From Neoalteromonas arenosi (lineage in GTDB: Bacteria > Pseudomonadota > Gammaproteobacteria > Enterobacterales > Alteromonadaceae): 64,000 nt of DNA. How positions within the stretch are numbered: position 1 is the stretch's first letter; each line of letters begins with the position of its first letter. Under the pieces are notes generated by a model. It saw only the letters and a program-made list of their open reading frames with translations, did not search any database and was not told where the DNA came from. Of the stretch, positions 18,472 through 28,479 are shown in pieces. The position numbers were made by a program, and so were the translations under genes. The DNA is taken from the NCBI RefSeq assembly GCF_030362855.1, contig NZ_JAUCBP010000007.1, forward strand, positions 1 through 64,000, read 5' to 3'.

Positions 18472-18870
18472 ATGCACGCTGCACTCGTTGAAATTACCGG
18501 CTTCTATGCCAGCTTATTAGCGATTTGTTACCTTTACCTGTCGGTTTTGGTCATTCGCTCTCGCCGTTCTGCGAAAGTAAGCCTCGGTGATGGCGGTGAT
18601 TCCACCTTGCAGCAATTGTCCAGAGCACATGCGAATTTTGCTGAATATGTACCGATTACACTTATCTTGGCGTTTTGCTTGGAATTAAATACAGACTTTA
18701 CGCTCGTTGTGCATATTGCATGTGTTTTGCTCCTATTTGGACGGCTAACTCACGCTTATGGTTTGCGTCATCATATTGGTGCTAGCTGGCAACGCGTAGT
18801 CGGAATGCTGTCAACCTTTGCTGCAATTGCGCTTCTAGCGGTGTTTAATCTAGTATGGTTATATTTTTAA
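18472..18870 (+). CDS. MAPEG family membrane protein
   Basis: 132-residue protein with four hydrophobic segments (about 8-28, 60-80, 80-98 and 112-132) and the MAPEG pattern RAHANFAEYVPITLIL (near 49-64), in which the Asn/Glu residues contact glutathione in characterised members. It is a probable inner-membrane protein of the MAPEG/YecN type with unknown substrate. It begins 4 bp after adk and shares its transcript. Confidence 0.9.
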   Translation: MHAALVEITGFYASLLAICYLYLSVLVIRSRRSAKVSLGDGGDSTLQQLSRAHANFAEYVPITLILAFCLELNTDFTLVVHIACVLLLFGRLTHAYGLRHHIGASWQRVVGMLSTFAAIALLAVFNLVWLYF

Positions 18871-18889
18871 ACACTCAGCGTTTACTATG

Positions 18890-18916
18890 AAAAACGGCGC
18901 CGTAAGGCGCCGTTTT
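18890..18916. terminator. Bidirectional terminator between MAPEG gene and hsp20
   Basis: Stem AAAAACGGCGCC / GGCGCCGTTTTT with loop GTAA. The A-run on one side and the T-run on the other make it usable by both converging genes. Confidence 0.92.
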
Positions 18917-18948
18917 TCGTGACAGGGAGTTTCCAGTTTAATCGAAGA

Positions 18949-19386
18949 TTATTTGTTTTCGATTAATTGACTGCCAATCTCAATTTTACGAGGTTTTTTC
19001 GCCTCTGGGATCACGCGTTCAAGGTCAATGTGCAACAGACCGTGTTCCATATCTGCGGCTAGCACTTTTACGTGGTCACCGAGCTGAAATTTGCGTTCAA
19101 AATTGCGTTCTGAAATACCTTTGTGCAAGAATTTTTGCTCGGTTTTCTTCGCTTCTTTAGAACCCATGATCGTTAAAGAATTCTCTTGTACCTCAATGCT
19201 GACGTCGTCTTTGCTAAAACCAGCGACTGCCATCGTGATGCGATATTTGTCATCGCCAATTAATTCGATGTTGTACGGCGGGTAAGCGCTTTGTTTTTCA
19301 GCACGAGTTGCAGCGTCAACGAGAGACGCTAAGTGGTCTGAACCGATGAATGAACGGTAAAGTGGAGATAGATCGATAGTACGCAT
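18949..19386 (-). CDS. ibpA: Small heat-shock protein of the IbpA/Hsp20 family
   Basis: 145-residue small heat-shock chaperone that holds unfolded proteins in the cytosol. The start MRTIDLSPLYRSFIGSDHL matches the IbpA N-terminus. The alpha-crystallin domain covers about residues 30-125 with YRITMAVAGFSKDDVSIEV and the strand GLLHIDLERVIPE. The C-terminal IxI-like motif KIEIG follows. ATG at 19386 is chosen because AAGGAT lies 7-8 bp upstream; ATG codons at 19392 and 19410 fit less well. It is preceded by a ROSE-like thermometer and a sigma32-like promoter. Confidence 0.95.
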   Translation of the reverse strand: MRTIDLSPLYRSFIGSDHLASLVDAATRAEKQSAYPPYNIELIGDDKYRITMAVAGFSKDDVSIEVQENSLTIMGSKEAKKTEQKFLHKGISERNFERKFQLGDHVKVLAADMEHGLLHIDLERVIPEAKKPRKIEIGSQLIENK

Positions 19387-19390
19387 AGTC

Positions 19391-19477
19391 ATATCCTTTA
19401 TATTAAGCAATATGTTTAAAAAGTTGCCCCGATAATCGGCGGCGGTTTTATCGGCCTCTCATGAGCACCGATAAAAC
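19391..19477 (-). promoter_or_regulatory. ROSE-like RNA thermometer in the hsp20 leader
   Basis: In the minus-strand leader, ATATTGCTT can pair with AAAGGATAT, burying the ribosome site with one bulged G (19391-19413). This UUGCU-opposite-AGGA arrangement is the mark of ROSE thermometers. Upstream are a CCGAT/ATCGG hairpin (about 19429-19440) and a 10-bp stem GTTTTATCGG/CCGATAAAAC (19445-19477). Heating would melt the weak last hairpin and allow translation. Confidence 0.72.
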
Positions 19478-19479
19478 AT

Positions 19480-19507
19480 ATATGAGACTACCCAACTATT
19501 TTTCAAG
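19480..19507 (-). promoter_or_regulatory. Sigma32 promoter of hsp20
   Basis: On the minus strand, CTTGAAA (19507-19501) is a perfect -35; after 13 bp comes TCTCATAT (19487-19480), matching CCCCATNT at 6 of 8. Transcription would begin near 19472, at the first leader hairpin. Confidence 0.72.
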
Positions 19508-19545
19508 AAAAAAATTCAAATTAATTTTTAAGTTGTTGAAAATAT

Positions 19546-20181
19546 TTAAATTATTTCTTCAAACCAACGATCTTTTCGAGGAATATAATAATTGTCTAAG
19601 TCCAGGGATGTGATAACGCGCGTGGCTTTACCCGTGATTTCTGTTTCAGGAATAAAACCGTAAACACGTGAGTCGGCGCTGTGATTACGGTTATCACCTA
19701 ATACTAAGTAATGACCTTCGGGCACAGTGACGAGAGCAAAGTTGTCCATACCGCTGGTAACCTTCGTCAATTGGATTGCATGGGGGGGATCTGACAGTTC
19801 TTCAATCAGTATGTCGCCCTGTTGGCGATAAGTTACCGCTTTTCCATTAATAAATAACTGATTGTTAACCATGGCGATCTCGTCGCCTGGAACACCAATT
19901 ACGCGCTTAATCAATCGATTGTCCGCTTTACTCGATTCAAACGTCACAATATCACCGCGCTGTGGCTTATTGCGCTGCATAATTACTATATCTGTAAAGG
20001 GCACGTCTAAACGGTAAGCCATTTTATCCACTAATACGCGGTCACCTTCAATAATGGTTGGCAGCATTGAACCGCTGGGCACATGATACCAATCTGCGAT
20101 ACTGCTACGTGTGGCAAACAGTACGAAAATAAACAGGATAAAACCAATATTGTCTTTAATTAAGCTGGCCAAATAACGCAT
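19546..20181 (-). CDS. lepB: Signal peptidase I
   Basis: 211-residue membrane serine protease that removes signal peptides. One TM helix (about 10-28) is followed by the catalytic Ser in YHVPSGSMLPTI (near 38), the catalytic Lys in RLIKRVIGVPGD (near 93) and the box LVLGDNRNHSADSR (near 156). It is shorter than E. coli LepB (one TM segment instead of two) but within the family range. It is not beside lepA or rnc, the usual neighbours. Confidence 0.95.
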   Translation of the reverse strand: MRYLASLIKDNIGFILFIFVLFATRSSIADWYHVPSGSMLPTIIEGDRVLVDKMAYRLDVPFTDIVIMQRNKPQRGDIVTFESSKADNRLIKRVIGVPGDEIAMVNNQLFINGKAVTYRQQGDILIEELSDPPHAIQLTKVTSGMDNFALVTVPEGHYLVLGDNRNHSADSRVYGFIPETEITGKATRVITSLDLDNYYIPRKDRWFEEII

Positions 20182-20280
20182 GAATCTACTCTCTCAACTC
20201 GATGTGGGTAGCATACAATGATTGACAGTTTACCGGCACCCTGAACTTGTAAAATATTGTGATCAGCGAGCGGTAAAAGG

Positions 20281-21621
20281 TTAGTCCAAGCCTACGACTC
20301 GCTTTAGGCCTTCCCACCAATAGAGTGTGTGTAACACTGTGCGGCGCATTGGCGCCACTGGGTATTTTTTTAGCGGTGTCTGGAAATAGGGAAGTTTGGG
20401 TAGAGTCTCTGGCTCATACAGTTGCTGCGCAAGGCGTTTACCCGCTTGTATGGAAAACGCTAGCCCAGCGCCACAATAGCCAGCGCTGTATGATGTTGCG
20501 GTTGCCTTATCGTGATAAATTCGTGGGTAATCATCCATGGAAATATTGACCCAGCCGCTCCAAAACTGCCCAATTTTGACGTTACCCAGCTCAGGAAAGG
20601 TCATTTTCAATCCGTTGAGAAGATTTTGCTTACTCTTAACAGAATCTGCATTACGACCAGCAATAGCACCGCGCCCACCAAACAACAGTCGTCCATCAGC
20701 TAGGATACGGTAGTAGTATTTTAGCGAGCGTGTATCCATCACCATCAAGCCATCGCGCACCTGTAGCTTGTCCAATTGCTCTTTCGTAAGCGGTTGAGTC
20801 ACTAAGATACTCGACATCACTGGAAAGTTGCGATTGTAAAGTGATGCGTGCAGTTTATTGGGTCCATAGGCATTGGTTGCGAGGATTAGCTGATTGGCTT
20901 CAACATTGCCATTAGGTGTATAAATCAGGTGCTTACCATTGCTGAACTCAGTATTTAAGACTGGTGTATTGCCAAAAATTCGTGCACCGCTGACCGCAGC
21001 GCGCTTTGCCAGTCCATGTGCCAGTTTCCAAGGATTAACACCAAAGGCATTAGGGTGATATATGCCACCATATTGTTCCGTACTTGCAATATACTCTGCG
21101 GCAACCTGAGCTTGGCTAAGCGGAATTATTTTATCATTGTAGGTGTCGCTAAAGACGCGTGCTTGTTGATGCAATTGCTCGGTCTTTCGTTGCGTGTGGG
21201 CGAGTTTTAAATAACCGCCTGCTTGCACGTCACAAACAATGCCCGCATCGATAAATGCCTTTACCGTATCTACCGAGGCCAAGTTCTCTGCGTAGATCCC
21301 AGCGGTAGTCTCTTCCCCCCAGCGCTTGTGCATTTGCGCAACGCTCAACCGTCCTGTACCTGGCAATACAAAGCCGCCATTGCGGCCGCTGCAGCCCCAA
21401 CCGGGTTGATTGGCTTCAAACAGTGCAACATTAACACCGTATTGTTCAACTAGATGGAAAGCGGCCGAAAGTCCGGTAAACCCGCCACCGATAATGGCAA
21501 CGTCAATATTAATATCTTGTGTGAGTTGGGGATAACTAGGCTGCGCCTGATCCTCGGCCCAAAGACTCGTAGGTGCCCGTTGATCAGCGGGTATAGTGTT
21601 GTCTAGCAGAGGGTCATACAT
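20281..21621 (-). CDS. FAD-dependent amine oxidase of the PuuB type
   Basis: 446-residue DAO-family flavoprotein. The FAD-binding DVAIIGGGFTGLSAAFHL lies near residue 40 and FEANQPGWGCSGRNGGFV near 72; the C-terminal part has YRILADGRLLFGGRG and YSAGYCGAGLAFSIQAGKRLA. The opening PTSLWAED resembles gamma-glutamylputrescine oxidase and related enzymes. The substrate is not settled. It follows the GNAT gene by 3 bp, at the tail of the his gene string. Confidence 0.85.
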   Translation of the reverse strand: MYDPLLDNTIPADQRAPTSLWAEDQAQPSYPQLTQDINIDVAIIGGGFTGLSAAFHLVEQYGVNVALFEANQPGWGCSGRNGGFVLPGTGRLSVAQMHKRWGEETTAGIYAENLASVDTVKAFIDAGIVCDVQAGGYLKLAHTQRKTEQLHQQARVFSDTYNDKIIPLSQAQVAAEYIASTEQYGGIYHPNAFGVNPWKLAHGLAKRAAVSGARIFGNTPVLNTEFSNGKHLIYTPNGNVEANQLILATNAYGPNKLHASLYNRNFPVMSSILVTQPLTKEQLDKLQVRDGLMVMDTRSLKYYYRILADGRLLFGGRGAIAGRNADSVKSKQNLLNGLKMTFPELGNVKIGQFWSGWVNISMDDYPRIYHDKATATSYSAGYCGAGLAFSIQAGKRLAQQLYEPETLPKLPYFQTPLKKYPVAPMRRTVLHTLYWWEGLKRVVGLD

Positions 21622-21624
21622 TGA

Positions 21625-22236
21625 TTATTTAAACGTCAGCATCATTTCCGCCGCTGTGCATTCGCAAAGATCAGTACAAACGGGGCATTGGTAATTGTCT
21701 TCAATACACAAATGCTGCCACTTATTTGGATGTTCAGCAATGAGCTTAGCGCCATTTGCTGAAAAGTAGCGGTATGCAGAGTTGCCAGGACTGGCTAACC
21801 ATATATGCGCTAAACCACCTAACGCACCTTGTTGTTTAGCGCTTTGTATCGAGTGCTGTAAAAGCGCTGAGCCCACCCCCTGGCCGCGCATCACCTCATC
21901 AACCGTATTGCATTTGAAATAGCACACACGCTCGCTGGGATGCGGCCACATGTCGGTGCTGCACCATTTGTCTATGGTCCAATTCTGTGCCGCTAATGTC
22001 AGTCGAAAACCCACCAAATATCGGTCGCCGACTTGTTGAGCGGTGTATCGTTCATTACTTGGGATTTCATCGTGGCCGACCAATGCCACATAGCTAGCGT
22101 TAATGTTTTTATGCCAGCTCGCATTGCCAATCGCAGTGAGTGAGTCTGGATCAAGATAATTATCACCGTGCACACGATTACCCAAGGCAATAATCGCAGA
22201 ATAGAATTGCTCACTTAGTGGTAAATACTCGACCAT
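21625..22236 (-). CDS. GNAT family N-acetyltransferase with Cys-rich tail
   Basis: 203-residue GNAT acyltransferase. The acetyl-CoA loop RGQGVGSALLQHSIQSAK (about 115-132) and the C-terminal fold YRYFSANGAKLI are clear. The C-terminus adds a CPVCTDLCEC cluster (C-x2-C-x3-C-x-C), which could hold a metal and is not a usual GNAT feature. The substrate is unknown; the adjacent PuuB-like oxidase hints at an amine or amino acid. Confidence 0.85.
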   Translation of the reverse strand: MVEYLPLSEQFYSAIIALGNRVHGDNYLDPDSLTAIGNASWHKNINASYVALVGHDEIPSNERYTAQQVGDRYLVGFRLTLAAQNWTIDKWCSTDMWPHPSERVCYFKCNTVDEVMRGQGVGSALLQHSIQSAKQQGALGGLAHIWLASPGNSAYRYFSANGAKLIAEHPNKWQHLCIEDNYQCPVCTDLCECTAAEMMLTFK

Positions 22237-22257
22237 AACGATTAACCGCTAAGTGCG

Positions 22258-22887
22258 TTATTTGCCAGCATGGCGTTGGCGCAATACATCGACAACACTG
22301 GTCAAATTGGTATCACTGGCTTGCAATAGTACGATTAAGTGATACAAGAGATCGGCTGCTTCGTTATGCAACTCGTCTATGTCTTTAACCGTTGCTGCAA
22401 GTGCAGTTTCAACACCCTCTTCGCCCACTTTCTGCGCGATACGCTTAATCCCTTTGGCATACAACGAGGCGGTATAACTTGAGTCAGGATCTGCGCTTTT
22501 ACGCGCTGCTAGGGTGCGCTCTAGATCAGCAATAAAGGTCATGTCTGGAATATTGGCTTGTGACCAGCAGCTTTCTGTACCTGTATGGCAGGTGGGACCG
22601 GCTGGCGTGGCCAAAACCAAAATTGAATCCGCGTCACAATCAACACTCATATCCACTAGACCTAGTGTGTTATTTGATGTTTCGCCTTTGGTCCACAGGC
22701 GCTGTTTAGAGCGGCTGAAAAACGTTACAAGACCGGTATCAAGCGTTTTAACCACGGCCTCTTGGTTCATAAAGCCTTGCATTAAGACTTTGCCACTGAA
22801 GGCGTCTTGCACGGTCGCTGGTAGCAACCCGCCCATTTTATCCCACGCGATATCAGCTATATTGTCGGTGCTAATTTTAGTTGCCAT
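22258..22887 (-). CDS. hisIE: Bifunctional phosphoribosyl-AMP cyclohydrolase / phosphoribosyl-ATP pyrophosphatase
   Basis: 209-residue fusion for steps 2 and 3 of histidine synthesis. The HisI half (about 1-115) carries [40 protein letters not shown] and [12 protein letters not shown] with the zinc Cys and His residues. The HisE half (about 120-209) has [13 protein letters not shown] and [14 protein letters not shown], its Mg-binding Glu/Asp residues. It is the last biosynthetic gene of the operon, 11 bp after hisF. Confidence 0.97.
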   Translation of the reverse strand: MATKISTDNIADIAWDKMGGLLPATVQDAFSGKVLMQGFMNQEAVVKTLDTGLVTFFSRSKQRLWTKGETSNNTLGLVDMSVDCDADSILVLATPAGPTCHTGTESCWSQANIPDMTFIADLERTLAARKSADPDSSYTASLYAKGIKRIAQKVGEEGVETALAATVKDIDELHNEAADLLYHLIVLLQASDTNLTSVVDVLRQRHAGK

Positions 22888-22898
22888 TGTCTGTCCCG

Positions 22899-23687
22899 TT
22901 ACGCTGATTGAAAGTCACTGCGAATACTCACGGATTCAGCGCGTAAGTATTGCTTGAGTTCTCGTATATCGATGATCGATTTGTGGAACACTGATGCAGC
23001 GAGTGCGCCATCTACGTCAGCTTGCTTAAATGCAGCGCTAAAGTGTTCCATTGCACCGGCGCCGCCAGAGGCGATCAACGGTACGTCGCATACAGCTCTG
23101 ACTGCGCTAAGCTGTTCAATATCATAGCCTTTGCGCACGCCGTCTTGGTTCATGCAGTTCAACACTATTTCACCGGCACCACGGCTCTGCACTTCTTTAA
23201 CCCAATCCAAGGTCTGCCATTGCGTCTGCTGGGTACGAGATTCATCACCCGTGAATTTATAAACTTCGTACTGCCCAGTATCAGCGTTGTAAAAGCTATC
23301 TATACCAATCACAACACATTGCTGACCATAGATATCATGCAATTGATTGATCAAGTTAGGGTCAGTCAATGCGGGCGAGTTGATCGAGATTTTGTCAGCG
23401 CCCATTTCAAGTATGCGTCCCGCATCTTCAACGGACTTAATGCCGCCCGCTACACAAAATGGAATATCAATCACTTGCGCAATGCGGCTAACCCAGCTCT
23501 TGTCGACCACACGTTGGTCACTGGATGCGGTGATGTCGTAAAACACCAACTCGTCGGCACCTTCCTGTGCATAACGCTCAGCCAAGGGCACGATATCGCC
23601 AATAATTTCGTGATTGCGAAATTGTACACCTTTAACAACTAAGCCATCTTTAACGTCTAAACAGGGAATTATGCGTCTTGCCAGCAT
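22899..23687 (-). CDS. hisF: Imidazole glycerol phosphate synthase cyclase subunit
   Basis: 262-residue TIM barrel that with HisH makes imidazole glycerol phosphate and AICAR. The start [20 protein letters not shown] holds the catalytic Asp11, and Asp in CVVIGIDSF (near 130) is the second. The phosphate sites are FCVAGGI and [14 protein letters not shown]. It overlaps hisA by 19 bp. Confidence 0.98.
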   Translation of the reverse strand: MLARRIIPCLDVKDGLVVKGVQFRNHEIIGDIVPLAERYAQEGADELVFYDITASSDQRVVDKSWVSRIAQVIDIPFCVAGGIKSVEDAGRILEMGADKISINSPALTDPNLINQLHDIYGQQCVVIGIDSFYNADTGQYEVYKFTGDESRTQQTQWQTLDWVKEVQSRGAGEIVLNCMNQDGVRKGYDIEQLSAVRAVCDVPLIASGGAGAMEHFSAAFKQADVDGALAASVFHKSIIDIRELKQYLRAESVSIRSDFQSA

Positions 23688-24406
23688 GCGATAGCCTCCT
23701 GCACATTAAACTTACCTTCCAATAGCGCGCGTCCTAAAATTACCCCACTAACCCCCGTTGGCTTGAGCACTTTAATATCTTGCAATGACCCAATGCCACC
23801 TGAAGCTTGCCATGCAACCTGGGGAAAGCGTTCAGCCATTTCCTGATACAGCTGGTGGTTAGCGCCTTGTAAAGTGCCATCACGACTAATATCGGTACAC
23901 AGTACATGCTTTGCACCTGCGTCTAACAAGTCTGCTAATAGACTGTCTAGAGCAACGCCGCTGTTTTCTTGCCACCCGTGAGTAGCAATTAATTTATTCC
24001 CATCTTCATCAATGTTCACATCAAGCGCTAATACAATTTGTTCGCCGCCGTAGGTACGTAACCATTGCTTAATGAGTTCTGGTTGTTTAACCGCTAGTGA
24101 ACCGATCACAACGCGTTTAACGCCGATGTCGAGTAGTTGTTTTACATCGTCTTCACTGCGAATCCCACCACCGGCCTGAAATTGCATACGCTGGGTATCA
24201 ACCATTTTTTTGATCAATTGCAGCTGACGTTTACTGGTGTCTTTGGCACCGGTTAAATCAACAATGTGCAGCCATTGGGCGCCTTGATCAGCATAGTCGT
24301 TAACCACGTCTACAGGGTCGAATGCGTAATCAGTTTGTTGTGCGTAGTCACCTTGAAACAAGCGCACAACTTTGCCATCAATTAAATCTATCGCTGGAAT
24401 AATCAT
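23669..24406 (-). CDS. hisA: ProFAR isomerase
   Basis: 245-residue (beta/alpha)8 isomerase for the Amadori rearrangement in histidine synthesis. [15 protein letters not shown] gives catalytic Asp7 or 8; FQAGGGIRS is the first phosphate site; [13 protein letters not shown] holds the second catalytic Asp (near 130s to 170s); [13 protein letters not shown] is the second phosphate site. It abuts hisH, sharing a base with its stop. Confidence 0.98.
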   Translation of the reverse strand: MIIPAIDLIDGKVVRLFQGDYAQQTDYAFDPVDVVNDYADQGAQWLHIVDLTGAKDTSKRQLQLIKKMVDTQRMQFQAGGGIRSEDDVKQLLDIGVKRVVIGSLAVKQPELIKQWLRTYGGEQIVLALDVNIDEDGNKLIATHGWQENSGVALDSLLADLLDAGAKHVLCTDISRDGTLQGANHQLYQEMAERFPQVAWQASGGIGSLQDIKVLKPTGVSGVILGRALLEGKFNVQEAIACWQDA

Positions 24407-25017
24407 TACAAACTCACAAAATTTTTGAGTAATTGTGCGCCGGCATCACCGGAGCGCTCAGGGTGAAATTGCACGCCAAAGAAGTTGTCTTTGTTAATCG
24501 CTGCTGAAAACGGCATACCGTACTCGCAAGACGCGAGCGTGTGAGCAAAGGGCTTGACCGCAAAACTGTGCACAAAGTAAAAATAGCTACCCGCGTCGAT
24601 ACCTTTAAATAAGTCATTTGGGTGGCTTGGCGTAACGGTATTCCAACCCATGTGAGGTAAACGCAAGTCTCCTACTTGCATCCGTTCAACACTGCCCGGA
24701 ATCAAATCTAAGCAGGTGGTGCGTTCGGCTGTACTTTCGGCCGACCAACTCACCATGAGCTGCATACCCAAACACACGCCTAGCACCGGTTGTGTTAGAC
24801 CTAGAATAACACTCACAAGGCCTTTTTGTTCGATGCTCGCCATTGCAGCATTGGCGCTACCTACACCGGGTAAGATGACCTTATCTGCACACGTGATCAG
24901 TTCGGGCTGATCGCTGACCGTGACATCAACACCTAAACGATCGAAGGCAAATTTCACTGAAGATATGTTGGCACAACCGGTATTAACGATAACGATTTGC
25001 TGTTTCGCTAAACTCAT
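24406..25017 (-). CDS. hisH: Imidazole glycerol phosphate synthase glutaminase subunit
   Basis: 203-residue class I glutamine amidotransferase supplying ammonia to HisF. The nucleophile elbow is [12 protein letters not shown] (Cys near 83), the oxyanion part [11 protein letters not shown], and the His-Glu pair [12 protein letters not shown] near residue 185. It overlaps hisB by 4 bp. Confidence 0.98.
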   Translation of the reverse strand: MSLAKQQIVIVNTGCANISSVKFAFDRLGVDVTVSDQPELITCADKVILPGVGSANAAMASIEQKGLVSVILGLTQPVLGVCLGMQLMVSWSAESTAERTTCLDLIPGSVERMQVGDLRLPHMGWNTVTPSHPNDLFKGIDAGSYFYFVHSFAVKPFAHTLASCEYGMPFSAAINKDNFFGVQFHPERSGDAGAQLLKNFVSL

Positions 25018-26081
25018 AATGCACCCTTACTACTCGGCAATGTATCGCCTTGTTTGCTGATCGCTTGACGCAAGGCGCGACCAAAGACTTTAAACAGGCT
25101 TTCTACTTGGTGATGAGCATTACCTTCAGTCGTGCTCAAATGCAAACTCAACCCCATGGATTGAGCCATTGAATAGAAGAAGTGTCCAACCATCTCGGTC
25201 GCCATTTCACCAACAGTTTCTCGCGTGAAATTGGCGTTGAACACTAAATGCGGTCTATTCGAAATATCCATAATACATTCCGCTCGGCACTCATCCATTG
25301 GCAGGGCAAAACCAAAACGTCCAATACCACGCTTATTGCCGAGTGCTTTCTTCAACGCTTCACCAAGTGCCAGTGCAGTATCTTCGACGCTGTGGTGATC
25401 GTCGATATGCAGGTCGCCATTAACTTTCACTTGCATCTCAAAACCGCCATGCGTCGCAATTTGGTCGAGCATATGGTCGAAAAAGCCGATACCAGTTTGA
25501 ATGTCTGATTTACCTGCTGAGTCTAAGTTAACACTGACGCGGATATCGGTTTCTGAGGTTCTACGTACCACGGTTGCCGTGCGAGTTGAATTCAATAGTT
25601 GTTTTTCTATCGCCGCCCAATTGTTGGTCTCACGGTCATACTGAATGCCGGGGATCCCCATATTTTCGGCCAATTGAATATCGGTGATGCGATCACCAAT
25701 CACAAACGAACGAGTAAAGTCCACGCGACCTTGCTGTAAATACTCTTTCACCAAGCCTAATTTAGGCTTGCGGCACTGACAGTTGTCTTCTTCAAAGTGC
25801 GGACAAATCAATACGTCTTCAAATACCACGCCTTGGCTGCTGAAGATATCCATCATTTTGTTGTGTGGTAGCTCAAAATCTGCCGTTGGAAAACTATCTG
25901 TGCCCAAGCCATCTTGATTGCTGACCATAACTAGCTGAAAGCCAGCTTGTTGCAGCTTGAGCAAAACGGGAATAACGTTGGGTTCAAATACCAACTTTTC
26001 TAACGTATCGAGTTGCTTGTCGATAGGAGGTTCTTCAACTAGCGTCCCATCGCGATCGATGAACAGAATTGCATTTTGCAT
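25014..26081 (-). CDS. hisB: Bifunctional histidinol-phosphatase / imidazoleglycerol-phosphate dehydratase
   Basis: 355-residue fusion. The N-terminal HAD phosphatase (about 1-165) has nucleophile [10 protein letters not shown] and a zinc loop [14 protein letters not shown]. The C-terminal dehydratase has the double [17 protein letters not shown]-type metal motif ([10 protein letters not shown]) and [20 protein letters not shown]. This NB fusion is typical of enteric-like gammaproteobacterial his operons. The ATG at 26081 overlaps the hisC stop as TGATG, so a longer in-frame start upstream is rejected. Confidence 0.97.
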   Translation of the reverse strand: MQNAILFIDRDGTLVEEPPIDKQLDTLEKLVFEPNVIPVLLKLQQAGFQLVMVSNQDGLGTDSFPTADFELPHNKMMDIFSSQGVVFEDVLICPHFEEDNCQCRKPKLGLVKEYLQQGRVDFTRSFVIGDRITDIQLAENMGIPGIQYDRETNNWAAIEKQLLNSTRTATVVRRTSETDIRVSVNLDSAGKSDIQTGIGFFDHMLDQIATHGGFEMQVKVNGDLHIDDHHSVEDTALALGEALKKALGNKRGIGRFGFALPMDECRAECIMDISNRPHLVFNANFTRETVGEMATEMVGHFFYSMAQSMGLSLHLSTTEGNAHHQVESLFKVFGRALRQAISKQGDTLPSSKGAL

Positions 26082-27163
26082 CAGGCAACATCCTCGGCTT
26101 GATAAAATTGTTTCATAAGAGAGATTAAACGTTCGTTTTGACTTTGCGTGCCAACTGATATGCGCAAGCAATTCGCCAGATGTAATTGCTTTGATTGGTC
26201 GCGAATCAGCATGCCTTCAGAGACCAAGTAGGTCATTAGAGCGTCTTTGTTTGCGGTGCGAAATAAAATAAAGTTAGCGCGCTGGTCACCGACTATTTCT
26301 ACGTCACTAAATGCTTGTAACGCAGTACATAACCATTCGCGTTGACTGCTAATCTCGGCAACTTGCTGCTGCATGCGCTTAAGCGGGTTTGGCGCAAGTG
26401 CCTGCGCTGCAATCTGTGCGACCGGTTCGGCAATTGGGTAGGGCGCGATCACTTTTAACAAAGTGTCGATAACCTCTTTCGATGCCAAAGTAAAACCGCA
26501 GCGCAACCCAGCAAGGGCAAACGCTTTTGATAAGGTTCGCAATACAACAAGGTGTGGATACTGAGCCAGTTTAACTGCCCAGTTATCTGCATAAGCAAAT
26601 TCTATGTAAGCTTCGTCAACTACCACTAGCGCACGGTTAGCAAATAGCTCAAGTGCGGCCTCAATTTGTGCTTGGGCTACAGTATTGCCGGTTGGATTGT
26701 TGGGCGAGCAAATAAATACCACACTGACGTTGTTGGCATTGGCCTGCATTGCGGGTAAATCAAGCTCGAAGTCAGCAGTTTGCGGTACGCTAACAACGTT
26801 AACGTTACACGTCTCGGCACTAATCGCGTACATGCCATAGGTTGGCGGACAGATCATTATGTGCGTTTTTTGTGGCTCGCAAAAAGCGCGGATCAGCAGC
26901 TCGATACCTTCATCAGCACCGCGTGTCACCAATACTTGGTTTGTATCTAGTCCAGCATAAGCTGCATAAGCTTCAATCACGTTTTCTGGCTGACACGCTG
27001 GATAACGATTTAAACGGCTATCATCAATGCTGTATGGATTGTTATAAGGTGATTCATTGGCGTTTAACCAATCTTGGCCGCCGCTATACAAACGACGTGC
27101 AGATTCGTACGGCTTAAGTGCAAGTATATTGGGGTTGGTCAATCGCGCTACGAGATTACTCAT
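26081..27163 (-). CDS. hisC: Histidinol-phosphate aminotransferase
   Basis: 360-residue class I/II PLP aminotransferase. [12 protein letters not shown] (near 33) is the substrate-entry motif, [17 protein letters not shown] the PLP phosphate region, SPNNPTGN near 153, VVDEAYIEF near 177 and the lysine site [17 protein letters not shown] near 208. It shares one base with both neighbours' stop/start codons. Confidence 0.98.
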   Translation of the reverse strand: MSNLVARLTNPNILALKPYESARRLYSGGQDWLNANESPYNNPYSIDDSRLNRYPACQPENVIEAYAAYAGLDTNQVLVTRGADEGIELLIRAFCEPQKTHIMICPPTYGMYAISAETCNVNVVSVPQTADFELDLPAMQANANNVSVVFICSPNNPTGNTVAQAQIEAALELFANRALVVVDEAYIEFAYADNWAVKLAQYPHLVVLRTLSKAFALAGLRCGFTLASKEVIDTLLKVIAPYPIAEPVAQIAAQALAPNPLKRMQQQVAEISSQREWLCTALQAFSDVEIVGDQRANFILFRTANKDALMTYLVSEGMLIRDQSKQLHLANCLRISVGTQSQNERLISLMKQFYQAEDVA

Positions 27164-28464
27164 TAGTTATTCTCCGCAATAGCATCAAGACGCAAAGAAA
27201 CGGCTTTGCCATGTGCATCAAGGCCTTCAGATGTTGATAGTGTTATCAAGGTTGGCGCGAGGGCTTCAAAACCGGCTTGAGTTAATTCTTGCACAGTATA
27301 GCGGCGCATAAAATCGAGCAAACCTAAACTTGAATACATGCGTGAGTAGCCATAAGTTGGCAACACGTGATTTGTGCCACTGGCGTAATCACCGGCTGAT
27401 TCTGGCGACCATGGACCAACAAAAATTGAGCCAGCATTAGTAATTTTAGACAACCAACTGCTGGCGTTTTCCGCTTGGACGATAAGGTGTTCTGGCGCAT
27501 ATTGATTGCTGACCTCGACCGCTTGAGCAAAACTCTCAGTCAAAATATAACGACTGTGTTGCATCGCTGCAGTGGCAATTTCATTGCGAGAGAGCTGCGC
27601 TAATTGCTTCTCAACTTCGGCGATAACACGGTTGATTAGTGTTTCACAGTTAGACACTAAAATCGCCTGAGAGTCCTTGCCATGCTCAGCTTGAGAAAGT
27701 AAATCTGCAGCAACAAAAACCGGATTGGCGCTTGCGTCTGCTAAAACCAATACTTCCGATGGACCAGCAGGCATGTCGATAGCAGCGCCGCGTGGCATAG
27801 TACTAACGCGCTGTTTTGCCGCGGTAACAAAGCTATTACCCGGCCCAAATATTTTATCGACTTTAGGGATCGAGTCAGTGCCAAACGCCATTCCAGCGAC
27901 TGCTTGGGCGCCGCCGCATAAGAAAATCTGGTCAATGCCACATAAGCTTGCCGCATAGCGAATTTCCGCAGCGATTTCGCCATTCTCATTCGGTGGTGTG
28001 CACAACACGGCCATTTTACATCCCGCTACTTGAGCCGTAACCCCGAGCATTAAAACTGTCGAAGGCAGTGGTGCTGTGCCGCCAGGTATATACAATCCGA
28101 CTTTTTCAAGCGCGACTGTGTGCTGTTCGCAGCGCACACCTGGCATAGTTTCGACGACCACGCTTTGAGGGCGTTGTGCTGTATGAAAGGACTTAATGTT
28201 GGCATAAGCTCGGTCGATTGCCGCAATGACGTCCTCTCTAAGCTCTCCTTTGGCGGCATCAATACGCTCAAGCGGACAGCGTAAACTGTGCAATTTTGCG
28301 CCATCAAACCTTGCCGTAAGGTCGAGAATTGCCGCATCGCCGCGTGCAATAACGTCGTTGATGATTGTATCAACTGCGTCAAATAGCTTAGCACTGTCGG
28401 CCAGAGCCGGTCGCTCTAACACTTGATTTTGTGCTTGCTCGTCGAGCAAATTCCAATTAATCAT
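27163..28464 (-). CDS. hisD: Histidinol dehydrogenase
   Basis: 433-residue NAD- and zinc-dependent enzyme making histidine from histidinol. VGLYIPGGTAPLPSTVLML, the signature GPGNSFVTAAKQRV, DMPAGPSEVLVLAD, LLSQAEHGKDSQ (Zn/catalytic) and YAPEHLIVQ (catalytic Glu-His) are all present at family length. Confidence 0.98.
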   Translation of the reverse strand: MINWNLLDEQAQNQVLERPALADSAKLFDAVDTIINDVIARGDAAILDLTARFDGAKLHSLRCPLERIDAAKGELREDVIAAIDRAYANIKSFHTAQRPQSVVVETMPGVRCEQHTVALEKVGLYIPGGTAPLPSTVLMLGVTAQVAGCKMAVLCTPPNENGEIAAEIRYAASLCGIDQIFLCGGAQAVAGMAFGTDSIPKVDKIFGPGNSFVTAAKQRVSTMPRGAAIDMPAGPSEVLVLADASANPVFVAADLLSQAEHGKDSQAILVSNCETLINRVIAEVEKQLAQLSRNEIATAAMQHSRYILTESFAQAVEVSNQYAPEHLIVQAENASSWLSKITNAGSIFVGPWSPESAGDYASGTNHVLPTYGYSRMYSSLGLLDFMRRYTVQELTQAGFEALAPTLITLSTSEGLDAHGKAVSLRLDAIAENN

Positions 28465-28479
28465 AGCCTTTGCCTTTAC

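Noticed and set aside
23022-23642. 206-codon plus-strand reading frame antisense to hisF
   Set aside because: It lies fully within a certain gene, has a mixed His/Cys-rich composition and no upstream signals.
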